64,000 nt of DNA from Tipula vernalis (lineage: Eukaryota > Arthropoda > Insecta > Diptera > Tipulidae): assembly GCA_958295665.1 (NCBI GenBank), contig OY282560.1:272602177-272666176 (forward strand), read 5' to 3'. Positions 22,732 through 33,279 of this stretch are shown here, one piece after another. The position numbers and the translations under genes were made by a program. Within the stretch, counting starts at the first letter, position 1, and every line of letters starts with the position of its first letter. Below the pieces are notes generated by a model. That model was not told where the DNA came from. It ran no database searches and saw only the letters and a program-made list of their open reading frames with translations.

Positions 22732-23103
22732 ATGCTTAAAAATGAATATACATTTGAATTATTTTTAACTGCCTGCAAACATCATACCAAAAATTGTGTA
22801 AAAGCTCAAAATGTTCAACTTAAATGCGTTCACCGTGGAGAAAACCATCCGGCCAACAACAGAGGATGCAGCATTGCTATTGAACTGCAAAATATCAAAA
22901 ACAAGAATGCAGTTGCTAAAAATCCAAGTTTATTCAGGAAGCAAGCGGTTAAGATGAACCAACCCGAAGTAAATCGTAGAGTGTCGGGAGCTACTCAAGG
23001 ACAATTTGGTAAAATGACTTATGCTCAAGTAATGATGAGCAACAGAAATCCAGAAAAATCTGCTCAACATGAAGATGTAGGTCAAACACTTAAATTAATT
23101 TAA
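22732..23103 (+). pseudogene. Jockey-type LINE ORF1 (gag-like) C-terminal part
   Basis: Contains CVHRGENHPANNRGCSIAIE, the last CCHC knuckle of Jockey-clade gag proteins (usually C-x2-C-x4-H-x4-C, here with one Cys replaced by Arg), then AQVMMSNRN. It lies 5' to endonuclease sequence of the same element. The N-terminal two thirds are missing, so the element is 5'-truncated or decayed. Confidence 0.8.
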
Positions 23104-23149
23104 AGCAGACTAAATTCATTTGATGAGCGATTGCAGAAAGCAGAGTTCA

Positions 23150-25293
23150 GCACTAAAAGAGTCATCTCTAAATAGAAAAATGCCTAATGATCTTAGAATC
23201 TTGCAGGTGGTCCTGAACACAGAAAAAACTATGTATGTTTCATCACGGAAACACAGTTCACTAGACAATCAATCATTAAATTAAAAAATTACAAATATAT
23301 CACCCTATTCACCCTAGAAACACTGCTAATGAAGGTAGTGCTGTTATAATTAGTAATAGTTTTCATCACTATGAAGAGTTAAAATATGAAACGGAGGAAA
23401 TACAAGTAACTGCTGTTATTGTCAAAACCAAAAGTAGTTCTATTTGTATTGCTAGTATTTACTGCACACCGGAGCACTTAATGAAAGAAAAACATTATCT
23501 CGAGTTCCTCAGTAAGTTAGGAAAACGATTTGTACTTGGAGGAGACTTTAATGCAAAAAATGTCCACTGGGGCTCCAGATTAACAACGACTAAGGGTAAA
23601 TAACTACTAAAGACTATCAGGAAATGCAGTTGTGAAACCCTCTTAACTGGAAAACCAACCTACTGGCCAACTGATTCAAATAAAGTACCAGATCTGATTG
23701 ATTTCTTCGTAATAAAGAACACATCTGTAAATTATGTACAAGTAGATGAAAGTCATTACTTAAACTCTGATCATTCACCGATATTTCTAACGTTAAGTGA
23801 AAAAACATTTCAGAAAGAAAGTAATCCATTTATAATTTTATTAATGGTTCCATTAAAGACCGAAGAGCAATTAAACAAAGAAGTTAACAAATTTGTAAGC
23901 GATATATAGCAATTAGCTTGGGAAAATACTCTTGAAATTAAAAAGAAAATCAAGGGAAATAACTCCCCAACCGAAATTAGGGAACTCTTAGCAGAAAAAA
24001 GAAGAACGAGAAAAGTATGGCAACAAACAAGGGCCCCCAAGATAAAACTCATTTGAACAATCTCACTCAACAGTTAAGAAGAGAGATCAAAGAATTGAAA
24101 AATGAATCACTCAGCAATTATTTAAGAAAATAAACTAATGATAACGGTTCTGATTATTCTCTTTGGAAAACAACCAAAACAATTAAAAGACCAATAATGC
24201 AGCATCCCCCAATACGAATAGCAGGTGAGAAATGGGCTAGAAATATTGAAGACAAAGCTCGAGATATTTACTGAATACTCCAAAAAAAAATATTCCAGCC
24301 ACATGAAGACCAAACGTTGGAAGCCGAGATAACAACTGAACAAATTGTGCAAGAAAGTAAAGAAATCCTACCCACAACAACAAAAGAAGTCATGTGTGAG
24401 ATAAAAGCTAATATAAATACGAAAAAAGCTTCTGGGTACGATCGTATTACTGCAAAAATCTTAAAAGAATTGCCAATGAAAGCTCTGGTGAAGCTCACCA
24501 ATCTTATAAATGCAGCATTTAGAATCAAATATGTACCAAGTTTATGGAAAATTGCAGAAGTATTTATGATCCCAAAACCTGGGAAACCACCACCCATAAC
24601 CTCGTCTTATAGGCCAATTTCGCTATTGCCAGTCATGTCCAAACTCTTTGAGAAGCTTCTGGTAAAAAAAAAACCAACACTCAACAATTGGTCAAGTACA
24701 CAGAATAACCAGTATAATTGTGAAAGCATTATAGGAGAAAAAAGTCTGTTCAACAGTATTTCTACACGTTGCACAAGCGTTTGATAGAGTGTGGCATGAA
24801 GGACTTAACTACAAGTTAAGAAATCTTTTACCAATGCAATTTGCTAAGATACTGGACTCCTACTTGAAAGATAGGTTCTTCAGGATTAAGTTAGATGATA
24901 CCTTTTCTGAATTGAAAGAAATCAACGCAGGAGTTCCACAAAGCAGTGTATTAGGGCCGGTTTTATACCTACTGTACGTTTATGATCTCCCTACAATATA
25001 AAACAACACGCGGCGATCTTAGGTGTTGGAAAATGCAACGTAGAATCAACACAGAAGTTACAATCAGCTATAACTAAAATATCTAAATGGACAAAAAGAA
25101 GGAGAATAAAACTAAATGAAACTAAATCAGTTCACATCAACTTTACAAACAGTATTCCGATTACCGTAAATCGGGAAATAATACCGCATGCGAACCCAGT
25201 TTAGTATCTCACGTCAAGAAGAAAAGTGAAGAATTAAGACTTAAATACAGAAAATGTATTAGCTGAAGGAAATGAATTTTTCTTTATCAACAT
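23150..25293 (+). pseudogene. Jockey-type LINE ORF2: endonuclease and RT, decayed
   Basis: Pieces in several frames. Endonuclease: FITETQFTRQSIIKLKNYKY (about 23235), LGGDFNAKNVHWGSRL (about 23535) and SDHSPIFL (about 23768), the APE-type catalytic motifs. RT: KKASGYDRITAKILKELP and a following AAFRIKYVPSLWK run, then MIPKPGKPP and SYRPISLLPVMSKLFEKLL (24317-24784). A frameshift lies near 24784, followed by VWHEGLNYKLRNLLPMQFAK and INAGVPQSSVLGPVLYLLYV (24789-25001). The FADD catalytic box is lost by a small deletion just after 25001. The sequence stops at 25301, where a hAT element is inserted, and resumes at 26788. Confidence 0.88.
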
Positions 25294-25301
25294 ACAACAA
25301 G

Positions 25302-26787
25302 TAGAGATGTGGTATCAAAACGAAATTATCGATACTTTACTCATTACTAGTATCGTAATAATAGTATCGATTCTCTTAAGTATCGAGTATAATTTAAAAA
25401 CACTTTCGGTTTAAATAGCCGATTTCTAATGTAAGTTTTTTAATAGGGAGAGATCAATAATGCATTTATGTAAATTTATTATAAACGCAAAGTTTATATA
25501 TTTTGATAGCTCATATTTATTTATTACACAAAAGAAACACAAAACAAATAATAATTAGTAATTTTATTTTCGAAACCCCCGATCTTCCGAAGAAACCGTT
25601 TTTCATTTCTTCCCATTGAATTATAGGATCCGATTTTAGTGGGCAAACTGTATTCGCAAAATATAAACTCAACTCATATTTGTCTCCGTCTTTGCCAGAA
25701 CGCCTTTTGCGACGGCCGTGAACTAATTTTTTGTGATGGCTCAACAAATCGTATGAGGTTGAGGGCTGTTCTGGCCGATCTCCTTCATCATTTGATTTAT
25801 ACGACGGTGGTGTGGTATCAGAGACGTGCATTATTTTTCTGATGGATGGAATAGCACGGGCACCAGCTAAGGTATCCTTAAAATTTATAATGAAACAACC
25901 ATAATGTGGTTGTTCTCGATTTCACCAAACCGGCGGCTTAAGTCATCCACAACATACTCTTTTAAGGTTTCGATGAATCATTTTTCATCGTCATTTCCTT
26001 TTATTGATTTTATTTGTTCCCTTAGACAGTTAATGGTAGGAATTATTTTGCTGGTAGATACGTAGCCGTCGTCGCATATATCTCTGGTTACGTATTCGTA
26101 CGGATGTAAAATTAAAAGTAGTCTTTGAACTCGAATGAATTCGGCTGCTGTTAGAATACCCGATGCGTTTGTGTTCTCTAGCAAGATCTCATTCACTACA
26201 GTGCACAGCTTGATATAGCGCTCCAACAAATAAATAGTCACGACGTCCAATATAACTTCAATGACCCGTTCGAATCTTGCTTCGCTTTAAGTAAATCGCT
26301 TTGAACTACGCTGTTCTTGAAAAATTTTACAATATCTCGAACATTTAAAATTAAACTTTTGACATCATCTTGGTTTGTTATATTTTGAACAACCAAATTA
26401 ATTTTATGAGCAAAGCAAGCCAGATGTTTAGATGGATTCAAAAATAAGTTCACGGCACCCACTATGTTACTGCCACTGTCCGTCACTATCGCTGAAATGT
26501 TTTCCTTTTTAAGCCCAAATTTTCGCAACATTCGTTTCAGTGATCTGCAATATTTGCCGATGTGTGGCGATTATTTTTAATTCATTTTTTAACAAATTTT
26601 TCGAAATAAAAAGGTCTTCCTTTTTCATACAATTTTCACCCATAAATATGCAGTAGTAGTAGTATGTACGATTTTTTATTAAAAAGTATCGATGTTTTTT
26701 TATCAAAAAGTATCGAGTACAAAAGTACTTGGTATCGAAACCAAAGTATCGATACTATAAAGAAACGATACTTTTTGCTGATCCCTA
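25302..26787 (-). mobile_element. hAT element remnant inserted in the LINE
   Basis: 1486 bp, bounded by TAGAGATGTGGTATCAAAACG on the left and, inverted, TAGGGATCAGCAAAAAGTAT on the right. The perfect 8-bp TSD ACAACAAG lies at 25294-25301 and 26788-26795. Both ends carry many ATCGATACTTT-like words. The LINE reading continues across the empty site. It carries pieces of a hAT transposase on the minus strand but lacks both terminal domains. Confidence 0.93.
25517..26706 (-). pseudogene. hAT transposase fragments
   Basis: From right to left: KNELKIIATHRQILQITETN (about 26570), then LRKFGLKKENISAIVTDSGS followed by NIVGAVNLFL and LACFAHKINLVVQNIT (26531-26238), the TD-G-N...C-AH signature of the hAT catalytic core. 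Next are IYLLERYIKLCTVVNEILLE and LILHPYEYVTRDICDDGYVS (26250-25978), then DPIIQWEEMKN (about 25620), the start of the C-terminal domain. Frames shift between pieces, and the BED finger and dimerisation core are absent. Confidence 0.85.
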
Positions 26788-27320
26788 ACAACAAGCTTCT
26801 ACTTTATAACCAAATATTGAAACCGATTTGGACTTATGGTATTCAGCTTTGGGGTTGTACGACCGAGCAACGTAAATATCATCCAAAGATTTCAGAATAT
26901 GGTATTAAGGAATATCGGTGATGCACCTTGGTATGTCAGGATCAATGGCCTCCATAGGGACCTTAAAGTGAACCTCATCTTAAATGAAATTCAGGGAGAA
27001 GCGCGGCGACATGAAGAAAGGCTCCGCCAACATGTGAACATTGAGGCAACTCAGCTCCTAGGCATCACGAATTTAGTATGCAGACTTAAAAGAACCAAAC
27101 CTTTTGAGCTGGCATGATTGTCAGCCTAAACAGCATTGTGCTGATCTAAAATCCACTAGAAAATTTGGTTTACTTCAATTTACCAGACATTATGGAACAC
27201 CAATGGGAGGGAGCCATAGATTAATTTAAGTTATTAACTTAAGTCAGAAACAAATTGCTCATTACTCCAGGAGACTAGATTGTAATTACATAAAATAAAT
27301 AAATTAAAACAAAAAAAAAG
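26788..27320 (+). pseudogene. Jockey-type LINE ORF2 3' end with poly(A)
   Basis: Continues the interrupted RT: NKLLLYNQILKPIWTYGIQL, then WGCTTEQ. After a frame change it reads RFQNMVLRNIGDAPWYVRIN, HVNIEATQLL and RLKRTKPFELA, the usual end of this family. The intact relative at 31.5-33.3 kb ends the same way (RVKPFELV). An A-rich tail follows at about 27290-27319. Confidence 0.88.
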
Positions 27321-27640
27321 CAGACTGGGTTTACATTTTTGAGGGAGCATATTTTGGATAGCCTGCAGAAAGAGTCGTTAGCAAAATGATTCGAAAATAT
27401 GAGTTTACTTGTGTATCTAAAAAAGGAAAATATTGACCCCAGAAAAGCGCCTGGGCTTAATTAGTTTAATAGCAATAAACTTAAAATCTTCCGGAAAAGC
27501 GAAAAGTAATATAATACGCTATATTGGAAACGGGCTACTTTCCTTTAACCTCAAACATTTCGCAAATCATCATGATTCCAAAACCTGGTAAAGATACCCA
27601 GCTTCTGAATATGTGATTCAAATTTTCGTCTTACCTACAT
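27321..27640 (+). pseudogene. Second LINE RT scrap
   Basis: The words RKAPGL (about 27442) and HHDSKTW/IMIPKPGKDTQL in an adjacent frame (about 27565-27605) match the RT finger region of Jockey-type elements. Many stops and shifts. It directly follows the poly(A) of the previous LINE. Confidence 0.6.
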
Positions 27641-27935
27641 TAATGGCGTTCTAGTCACCTCCTGCAAGGAACTTATCAAGGAATTTTGAAGTAATTTGCA
27701 AATTGGTGTCTTCTAAGCCAACGTTTCGGTGGACAATAAACTATAGGTACGACACTACATGACTACATGCCTTATGTGACTTTCCGCTATTTTGCTTAGT
27801 GTCATAAAAGGTGAAGTCCTTGATCCTACATATAAAGCAGGCTCAATTCTATTCGCTTTACCACAGAGAGCAACAAATAAATTAAATTGTTCATTTTTAA
27901 TTTAATAAATTAGTTTGTTAATTTTTAATTTTATG

Positions 27936-29335
27936 TCAATTTCCGAATGTCGAAAGGGCGAACGGCGAAAGGCCGAATGCTGAAAGGTCGAATGGGTCGG
28001 AAGACCGAATGTCGAAAGGCCGAATGTCGTATGATCGAATGGGTCGAAAGGCCGAATGTCTGATAGCCGATTTGGTCGAAAGGCCGAATATGTTGAAAGG
28101 CCGAATTATCATCATTAAATGTTCTCTCACTTAATTGATTGAAATCAACAGGGTTGGGTATAATATCTCGACAAACGTTACACCGAAATCACAATTTCGA
28201 AATCGAAATCTCGACTTTTAAAGTATCGAATTTCAAAATATCGAAATTTTAAAATCGCGAAATGCAAAATGTCGGATTATCTCGAATCCCGAATAATTAA
28301 TATAATTTTATAAAATTATTATTTTACATTAAATTTAGCATTTTGAATTATTAAATATTATAAGTTTTTATAATTATATTTAGAGTTATAATTATATTTA
28401 GAGTTATCTACAAAAAACATAGAAACTCAAATACCGAAAAAAATCCAGCAGCAAAAATTAAAATTAAAATTTACGAAATTTATATAAAATTACATTTTTT
28501 CTTAAGAATCCTCAATATTAAAGGTACTGAGAAAATTCGGTCAACCTGGCAGGCGCAAAACAAAGTAATTTTATTCCTCATATAGCTTCTACTGAAAGGT
28601 TTATCAAAAGTGTTTCAAGTTGTATTATGGTTGGCTTAATTCGTTGTGTTAGTACGGAATCGACGAATGTATTACAACAGATTGCGAATTGTTATTAAAT
28701 TGTTAAATCCTTCATCAACCTTGTAGACACAGATCAAAGGAATTGTATCGTTAAAAAAAACTAAAAAAAAAATAATTGATTTGTTTGTATTTCGAGATTA
28801 TACAATAGTATTCGAGAAATTATTCGGCGATATTCTAAAATTCGATATTATGAAACTGAACCAAATAATTTATTCAATATTTTGTTTATTCGTTATTATG
28901 ATTTTGCGAGATTAGGGTACTATCCCAAATCAATATTTAAAACAATTTATTTTATTTCTTAATGAAAATTGTTTGTCTATGTAGCATATTAATGTGATCA
29001 AATTTTGTCGGAAAAAGATTTATTTCTTTTTCTTTTTTTATTATAATTAATTAATTTTTAATTATATGACAAAAAAAAAACGTATAAATAAAAATAGAAA
29101 CTTTTGGTTTTCATAAAAATATAAATTTTGAAAATTTTCATTTCCTTTCGATATTCGGCCTTTCGACACAATCGACCTTGCGATTGCTACATTGGCCTTT
29201 CGACACATTCGGCATTTCGAAATTTGACTTTTCGATACTCAGCTTTTCGACATTCGGCCTTTCGACTTATTCGGCTGTTCGACACATTCGGCCTTTCAAC
29301 ATTTGATCTTTCAACATTCGGCCTTTCGATATAAA
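27936..29335. mobile_element. Foldback-like element with inverted minisatellite arms
   Basis: The left arm (27936-28105) is an array of a degenerate 14-16-bp unit, consensus about TCGAAAGGCCGAATG. The right arm (29146-29335) is the same array inverted (CATTCGGCCTTTCGA). The core is AT-rich with weaker ATCGAAATTT repeats (28160-28290) and no protein. Long inverted arms made of short tandem units are the hallmark of foldback (FB) elements. Exact ends and a TSD were not found. Confidence 0.75.
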
Positions 29336-30780
29336 ATATAAATAAACGTAATATTCATTAATTTGCCGAATTTCAGGAATGATATAAATTAATATAAAAC
29401 AATTCGAACTTTTTTTTGAAAATATTCACGTGTTATTTGCATACCTAATGTCTCTTCGGGGTGATGCCATACATGTGTTAATAAATATATGACAAAATTT
29501 CTTGAACTTTTTGTAAAACCAAATCCTTTAAATGTGGTCCAAGAACTTCCGTAATAATAATAGCTATTTTAGTTTTTCCAGACATTTGGCGTACAATCCG
29601 AAAATATTGTTTTGATTAGTGAACTGACACCAGTGTAAATACACATGATGAACGGTAATAAAATAAAATTACATTCGTTTCCGGTTCTGTTTACCTATTC
29701 CTTTTACCGAAAAAATTCGAAATAGTCGAACTGTTTGCATCTTATGTTATATTTGCGATGTGTATTTTTGTTTGCATGTGCCAAATTAAGTTTTATTCTC
29801 ATGGTAAAACTAACATTGTTGCAAGTCGTGAAAAAATCGTTTTTTCGCATGTTCGTTCAAAGATCATCCATAATATTTAATCACAACGTTAGCAACATTT
29901 CATTTTCAATAACAATAAAGTAGATTTAATTTCATAATTGCTTCATTCACTCATTCATTCGTTCAGTGACTTGTTAAACCAATCATATTGCTCATTTTAA
30001 TAGTTGGCTTAAAAAAATCTCTGAACGAATAAATGAAGGCAATTAAGAAATCGATTTAATTGATTTTTTTGTGCCAAAGAACATAAAAAGAAAAATGATC
30101 TCCATTCGTAGTTCTATTGATATAAAAAAGCGAGGTTATGTTTACTCATTTTACACATATTGTAGTATTGAATCTTACATTACCTTAAAAATTCGGAAAA
30201 TATTAATTTATACGATTTTAAAATATGTTTTGATGGATACGGTTACGTACTGTACGAAAATAAGTGTCTTTCTTTACCTATGATTTTGTGAGCATAGATA
30301 AACATAACTATTCGCATCAAAATATAACTGCAAATGGTTTATTACAATCGAAATGAGTTTGGTTTTTGTTAATAACTCATTTTGACGTTAACATTTTGAT
30401 GTGTTTGTGAAATTCGGATCAAACCTACCAAAAAATCGAGATTTTTAAAAAACGATAAAGATAAAAAAGCCAAGTTTTGTTTTTGAAAGAATATGTAAAT
30501 GTCATTTTCTTGGTTATAAACAAACATAAAAAATTGATTTTTCTTTTTAAATCGAAAGACAGATATTTTTAGATTAAGTGGATACATCTATGTCATATTC
30601 TTTCAATTTAAAAAAAAAAAAAAATCGACTTTTTTTGTGCCAAAAAACATGAAAAAAATCGATCTCCATTTGTATTATTGAAAAAAAAAAAAAAAAGCGA
30701 AGAGCTATGTTTACTCATTTTACTAGGGTGGGAATAATTTGTACCTGTATTTAAAAAAAAATCTTCGATTCAATCCGTTA
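29336..30780. repeat. AT-rich stretch with an internal diverged duplication
   Basis: No gene. 30062-30160 and 30627-30722 share the order TTTTTTTGTGCCAAAGAACAT, GATCTCCATT-GTA and AAAAAGCGA, then TATGTTTACTCATTTTAC, about 565 bp apart. Confidence 0.55.
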
Positions 30781-30789
30781 TTTAAGTGG

Positions 30790-31125
30790 AGCTAACGGGG
30801 GGATACCATTACATTTTATTACTATTTATTATTACATTATCCACTTCTCTCTGATGATGTCGATCTCCGGCAAGATTACGTCCGGAGATCGACATGACAC
30901 CTGTGTTGGCCGTTTAGGGATGGTCGCTTACGCTCCAGCAAGCTCACCTCTGGTAGGCATACACAGCAGACTTGCCGATGAAACGGTGGCCTCGTCAGTA
31001 GACTGTGTGGAGGCCGAGCGGGGTGGTGTGATACATCCTGAACAGGCGCACCCTGTTTATTACTTTATTTTGTCGCCTGCAAATACCCTAATCTTGGCCC
31101 CTTATCCTTGTAGGATAACTTGAAA
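30790..31125 (+). other. GC-rich island with perfect hairpin, identity unknown
   Basis: A sudden 50%-GC block within AT-rich DNA. 30857-30870 and 30882-30895 form a perfect 14-bp stem with an 11-nt loop. An 89-codon frame (30854-31123) crosses the block but matches nothing I know. The composition suggests a transposon 5' region or SINE-like unit. No TSD, poly(A) or tRNA box confirms this. Confidence 0.4.
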
Positions 31126-31526
31126 CTTAGGATTAATTAATTTCTTAGATATAATACTTAAATTACTTATTGTTTTATTATTATTAAACTGATAACTATT
31201 TTTTATTTTTTTTTATTTTTAACTTTTGTTTTAATATTTGTTTTCTTATTTATTTTATTCTTTTTTTAGAGAATAGATAATATAGTTAAAGCTCACCCTG
31301 TTCTGAGAGTAAAATTAGCATAAATTACGATTGTAGTGGCTACGTAAGCTCAAATAACGTGGTTGAGGATCATGTAAAAGAGACTCAACTGTCAACCTTG
31401 GAGTGCGTATGACCATCTTTACTTACAAATTATATTTTCCCATTTAGGGCGTGAATATATTAAAAATATTAAGCTAAATTTTGTTGAACAATAAATTATT
31501 TTGAAGAAATATTTTTTATCTACCAA

Positions 31527-33050
31527 ATGGATGGAACATGGGCAAGGAAAAACAAAGAAAAAGCTGAAGGTTTTGCCAATCATCTTGAAAATATATTTCA
31601 ACCTCATGAATGTCAATTACGAGAAATATTGGATGAAAACATAACACAAATTCTCGAAGATGTCACCCCTACATCGACTACTGAAGTAGCAAATGAAATT
31701 AAAAACAATTTAAACTTAAAGAAAGCACCAGGGTTTGACCTGATTACCGGAGAAATAATAAAGCAGCTACCGGGAAAAGCTACGGTAAAGTTAACTAATA
31801 TCATAAACGCCGCATTTAGGTTAAAATATGTACCCAAACTTTGGAAAGTGGCTGAGGTCATCATGATTCCCAAACCAGGAAAACCGCCACATCTAATAAC
31901 ATCATATAGGCCTATATCGTTGTTGCCGATAATGTCCAAACTCTTTGAAAAGCTACTATTAAAAAGGCTTAAACTAATAACTGAAAAAAATAATCTAATT
32001 CCGAATCACCAATTTGGTTTTCGCAGTGAGCACTCAACTATCGATCAAGTGCATAGAATAACCAATATTATTGAGAAGACTTTAGAAGAGAAAAAAGTTT
32101 GTTCAGCAGTATTCCTTGATGTAGCGCAGGCCTTTGATAAAGTTTGGCACGAAGGATTAATCTACAAACTCAAATTAATCCTACCGAAACAGTACAGCAT
32201 AATACTGGAATCATATATAACGGAAAGATATTTCAGGCTTAAGCAAGAAGATGAATATTCAGAGCTTAAGGGAATAAAAGCAGGAGTTCCACAAGGAAGT
32301 GTACTTGGGCCACTTCTGTATTTACTATACACCCGAGATGTCCCAATCCCACAAAACAACATGATAGCCACTTTCGCCGATGACACAGCTATCATGGCAG
32401 TAGGTGACAACAACTCAGATACAGCAGAGCAATTACAAAACGCCATAGAGCAAGTACACAATTGGACAAAAAAATGGCGCATAAAACTAAATGAAACTAA
32501 ATCTGTACATGTTGACTTTACGAACAAGAGATTAGTTCATAAACCAGTATATTTAAATAATCAAGAAATACCACATGCAAACACTGCCAAATATCTTGGT
32601 ATGACGTTAGACGCTAAACTTCGCTGGAAAGCTCATGTAAAAAAGAAAAGAGGCGAGTTGGAATTAAAATACAAAAAAATGTATTGGTTACTGGGAAGAA
32701 ACTCTCATTTATCAATCCCTAATAAACTTCTGCTTTATAAGCAAATATTGAAGCCTGTTTGGACTTATGGTATACAGCTGTGGGGGTGTACCAAGCAGAG
32801 CAACATGGATATTATCCAACGATTCCAAAACAAAGTGCTAAGAAGCATCGTCAACGCACCATGGTTTGTCAGAAATAGCGACATCCACAAAGATCTGGGC
32901 ATAGAACTCATCAAAACCGAAATTATGAAATTTGCTAGAAGTCATGAACAACGGCTACTTCACCATGTCAACATAGAGGCCAACCAGCTACTGGATAATG
33001 CGGATTTAGTTAGAAGGCTCAAAAGAGTAAAGCCTTTTGAGTTAGTGTAA
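31527..33050 (+). CDS. LINE reverse transcriptase, intact frame (5'-truncated ORF2)
   Basis: 507 codons. RT motifs run in order: KKAPGFDLITGEIIKQLPGK, MIPKPGKPPHLITSYRPISL, FGFRSEHSTIDQVHRI, VFLDVAQAFDKVWHEGLIYK, GVPQGSVLGPLLYLLY, then TFADDTAIM with both catalytic aspartates, and TKYLG-like AKYLGMTLDAKLRW. The C-terminal part (KPVWTYGIQLWGCTKQSNMD) is Jockey-type. The endonuclease is missing through 5' truncation. The ATG at 31527 is accidental, two of its bases coming from the target site, so expression as a protein is unlikely. It is the reference for reading the older copy at 22.7-27.3 kb. Confidence 0.93.
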   Translation: MDGTWARKNKEKAEGFANHLENIFQPHECQLREILDENITQILEDVTPTSTTEVANEIKNNLNLKKAPGFDLITGEIIKQLPGKATVKLTNIINAAFRLKYVPKLWKVAEVIMIPKPGKPPHLITSYRPISLLPIMSKLFEKLLLKRLKLITEKNNLIPNHQFGFRSEHSTIDQVHRITNIIEKTLEEKKVCSAVFLDVAQAFDKVWHEGLIYKLKLILPKQYSIILESYITERYFRLKQEDEYSELKGIKAGVPQGSVLGPLLYLLYTRDVPIPQNNMIATFADDTAIMAVGDNNSDTAEQLQNAIEQVHNWTKKWRIKLNETKSVHVDFTNKRLVHKPVYLNNQEIPHANTAKYLGMTLDAKLRWKAHVKKKRGELELKYKKMYWLLGRNSHLSIPNKLLLYKQILKPVWTYGIQLWGCTKQSNMDIIQRFQNKVLRSIVNAPWFVRNSDIHKDLGIELIKTEIMKFARSHEQRLLHHVNIEANQLLDNADLVRRLKRVKPFELV

Positions 33051-33268
33051 ATCAGTTAAAATAAATCTTTATCTAGCGCACGACAAAAGCGCGATCAATT
33101 CATAAATATCAAAACTAAGGAGTACATCGATGGATGAACCCTTAAATTTCAGTAAAATGTAGTAATTTAAGTTAGAATAAAATTGCTTATTAGTCTTAGA
33201 CTAGATTGTAATTAAAAAAGAAATAATAAATAATTCGACGTGTTCCCAGAAAAAAAAAAAAAAAAAAA
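31529..33268 (+). mobile_element. Young 5'-truncated Jockey-type LINE insertion
   Basis: 1740 bp ending in about 18 A residues. It is flanked by the perfect 11-bp TSD ATCTACCAAAT (31518-31528 and 33269-33279). It starts part-way into ORF2, just before the RT domain, so it is an ordinary dead-on-arrival copy. The unbroken frame and clean TSD show it is recent. Confidence 0.95.
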
Positions 33269-33279
33269 ATCTACCAAAT

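Noticed and set aside
22732..23103. Host zinc-knuckle gene
   Set aside because: The knuckle and following endonuclease/RT pieces show it is LINE ORF1.
30851..30905. Hammerhead-ribozyme-like CTGATGA followed by a stable stem
   Set aside because: The stem is far longer than normal stem II, and the required GAAA after it is absent (TGACACC instead).
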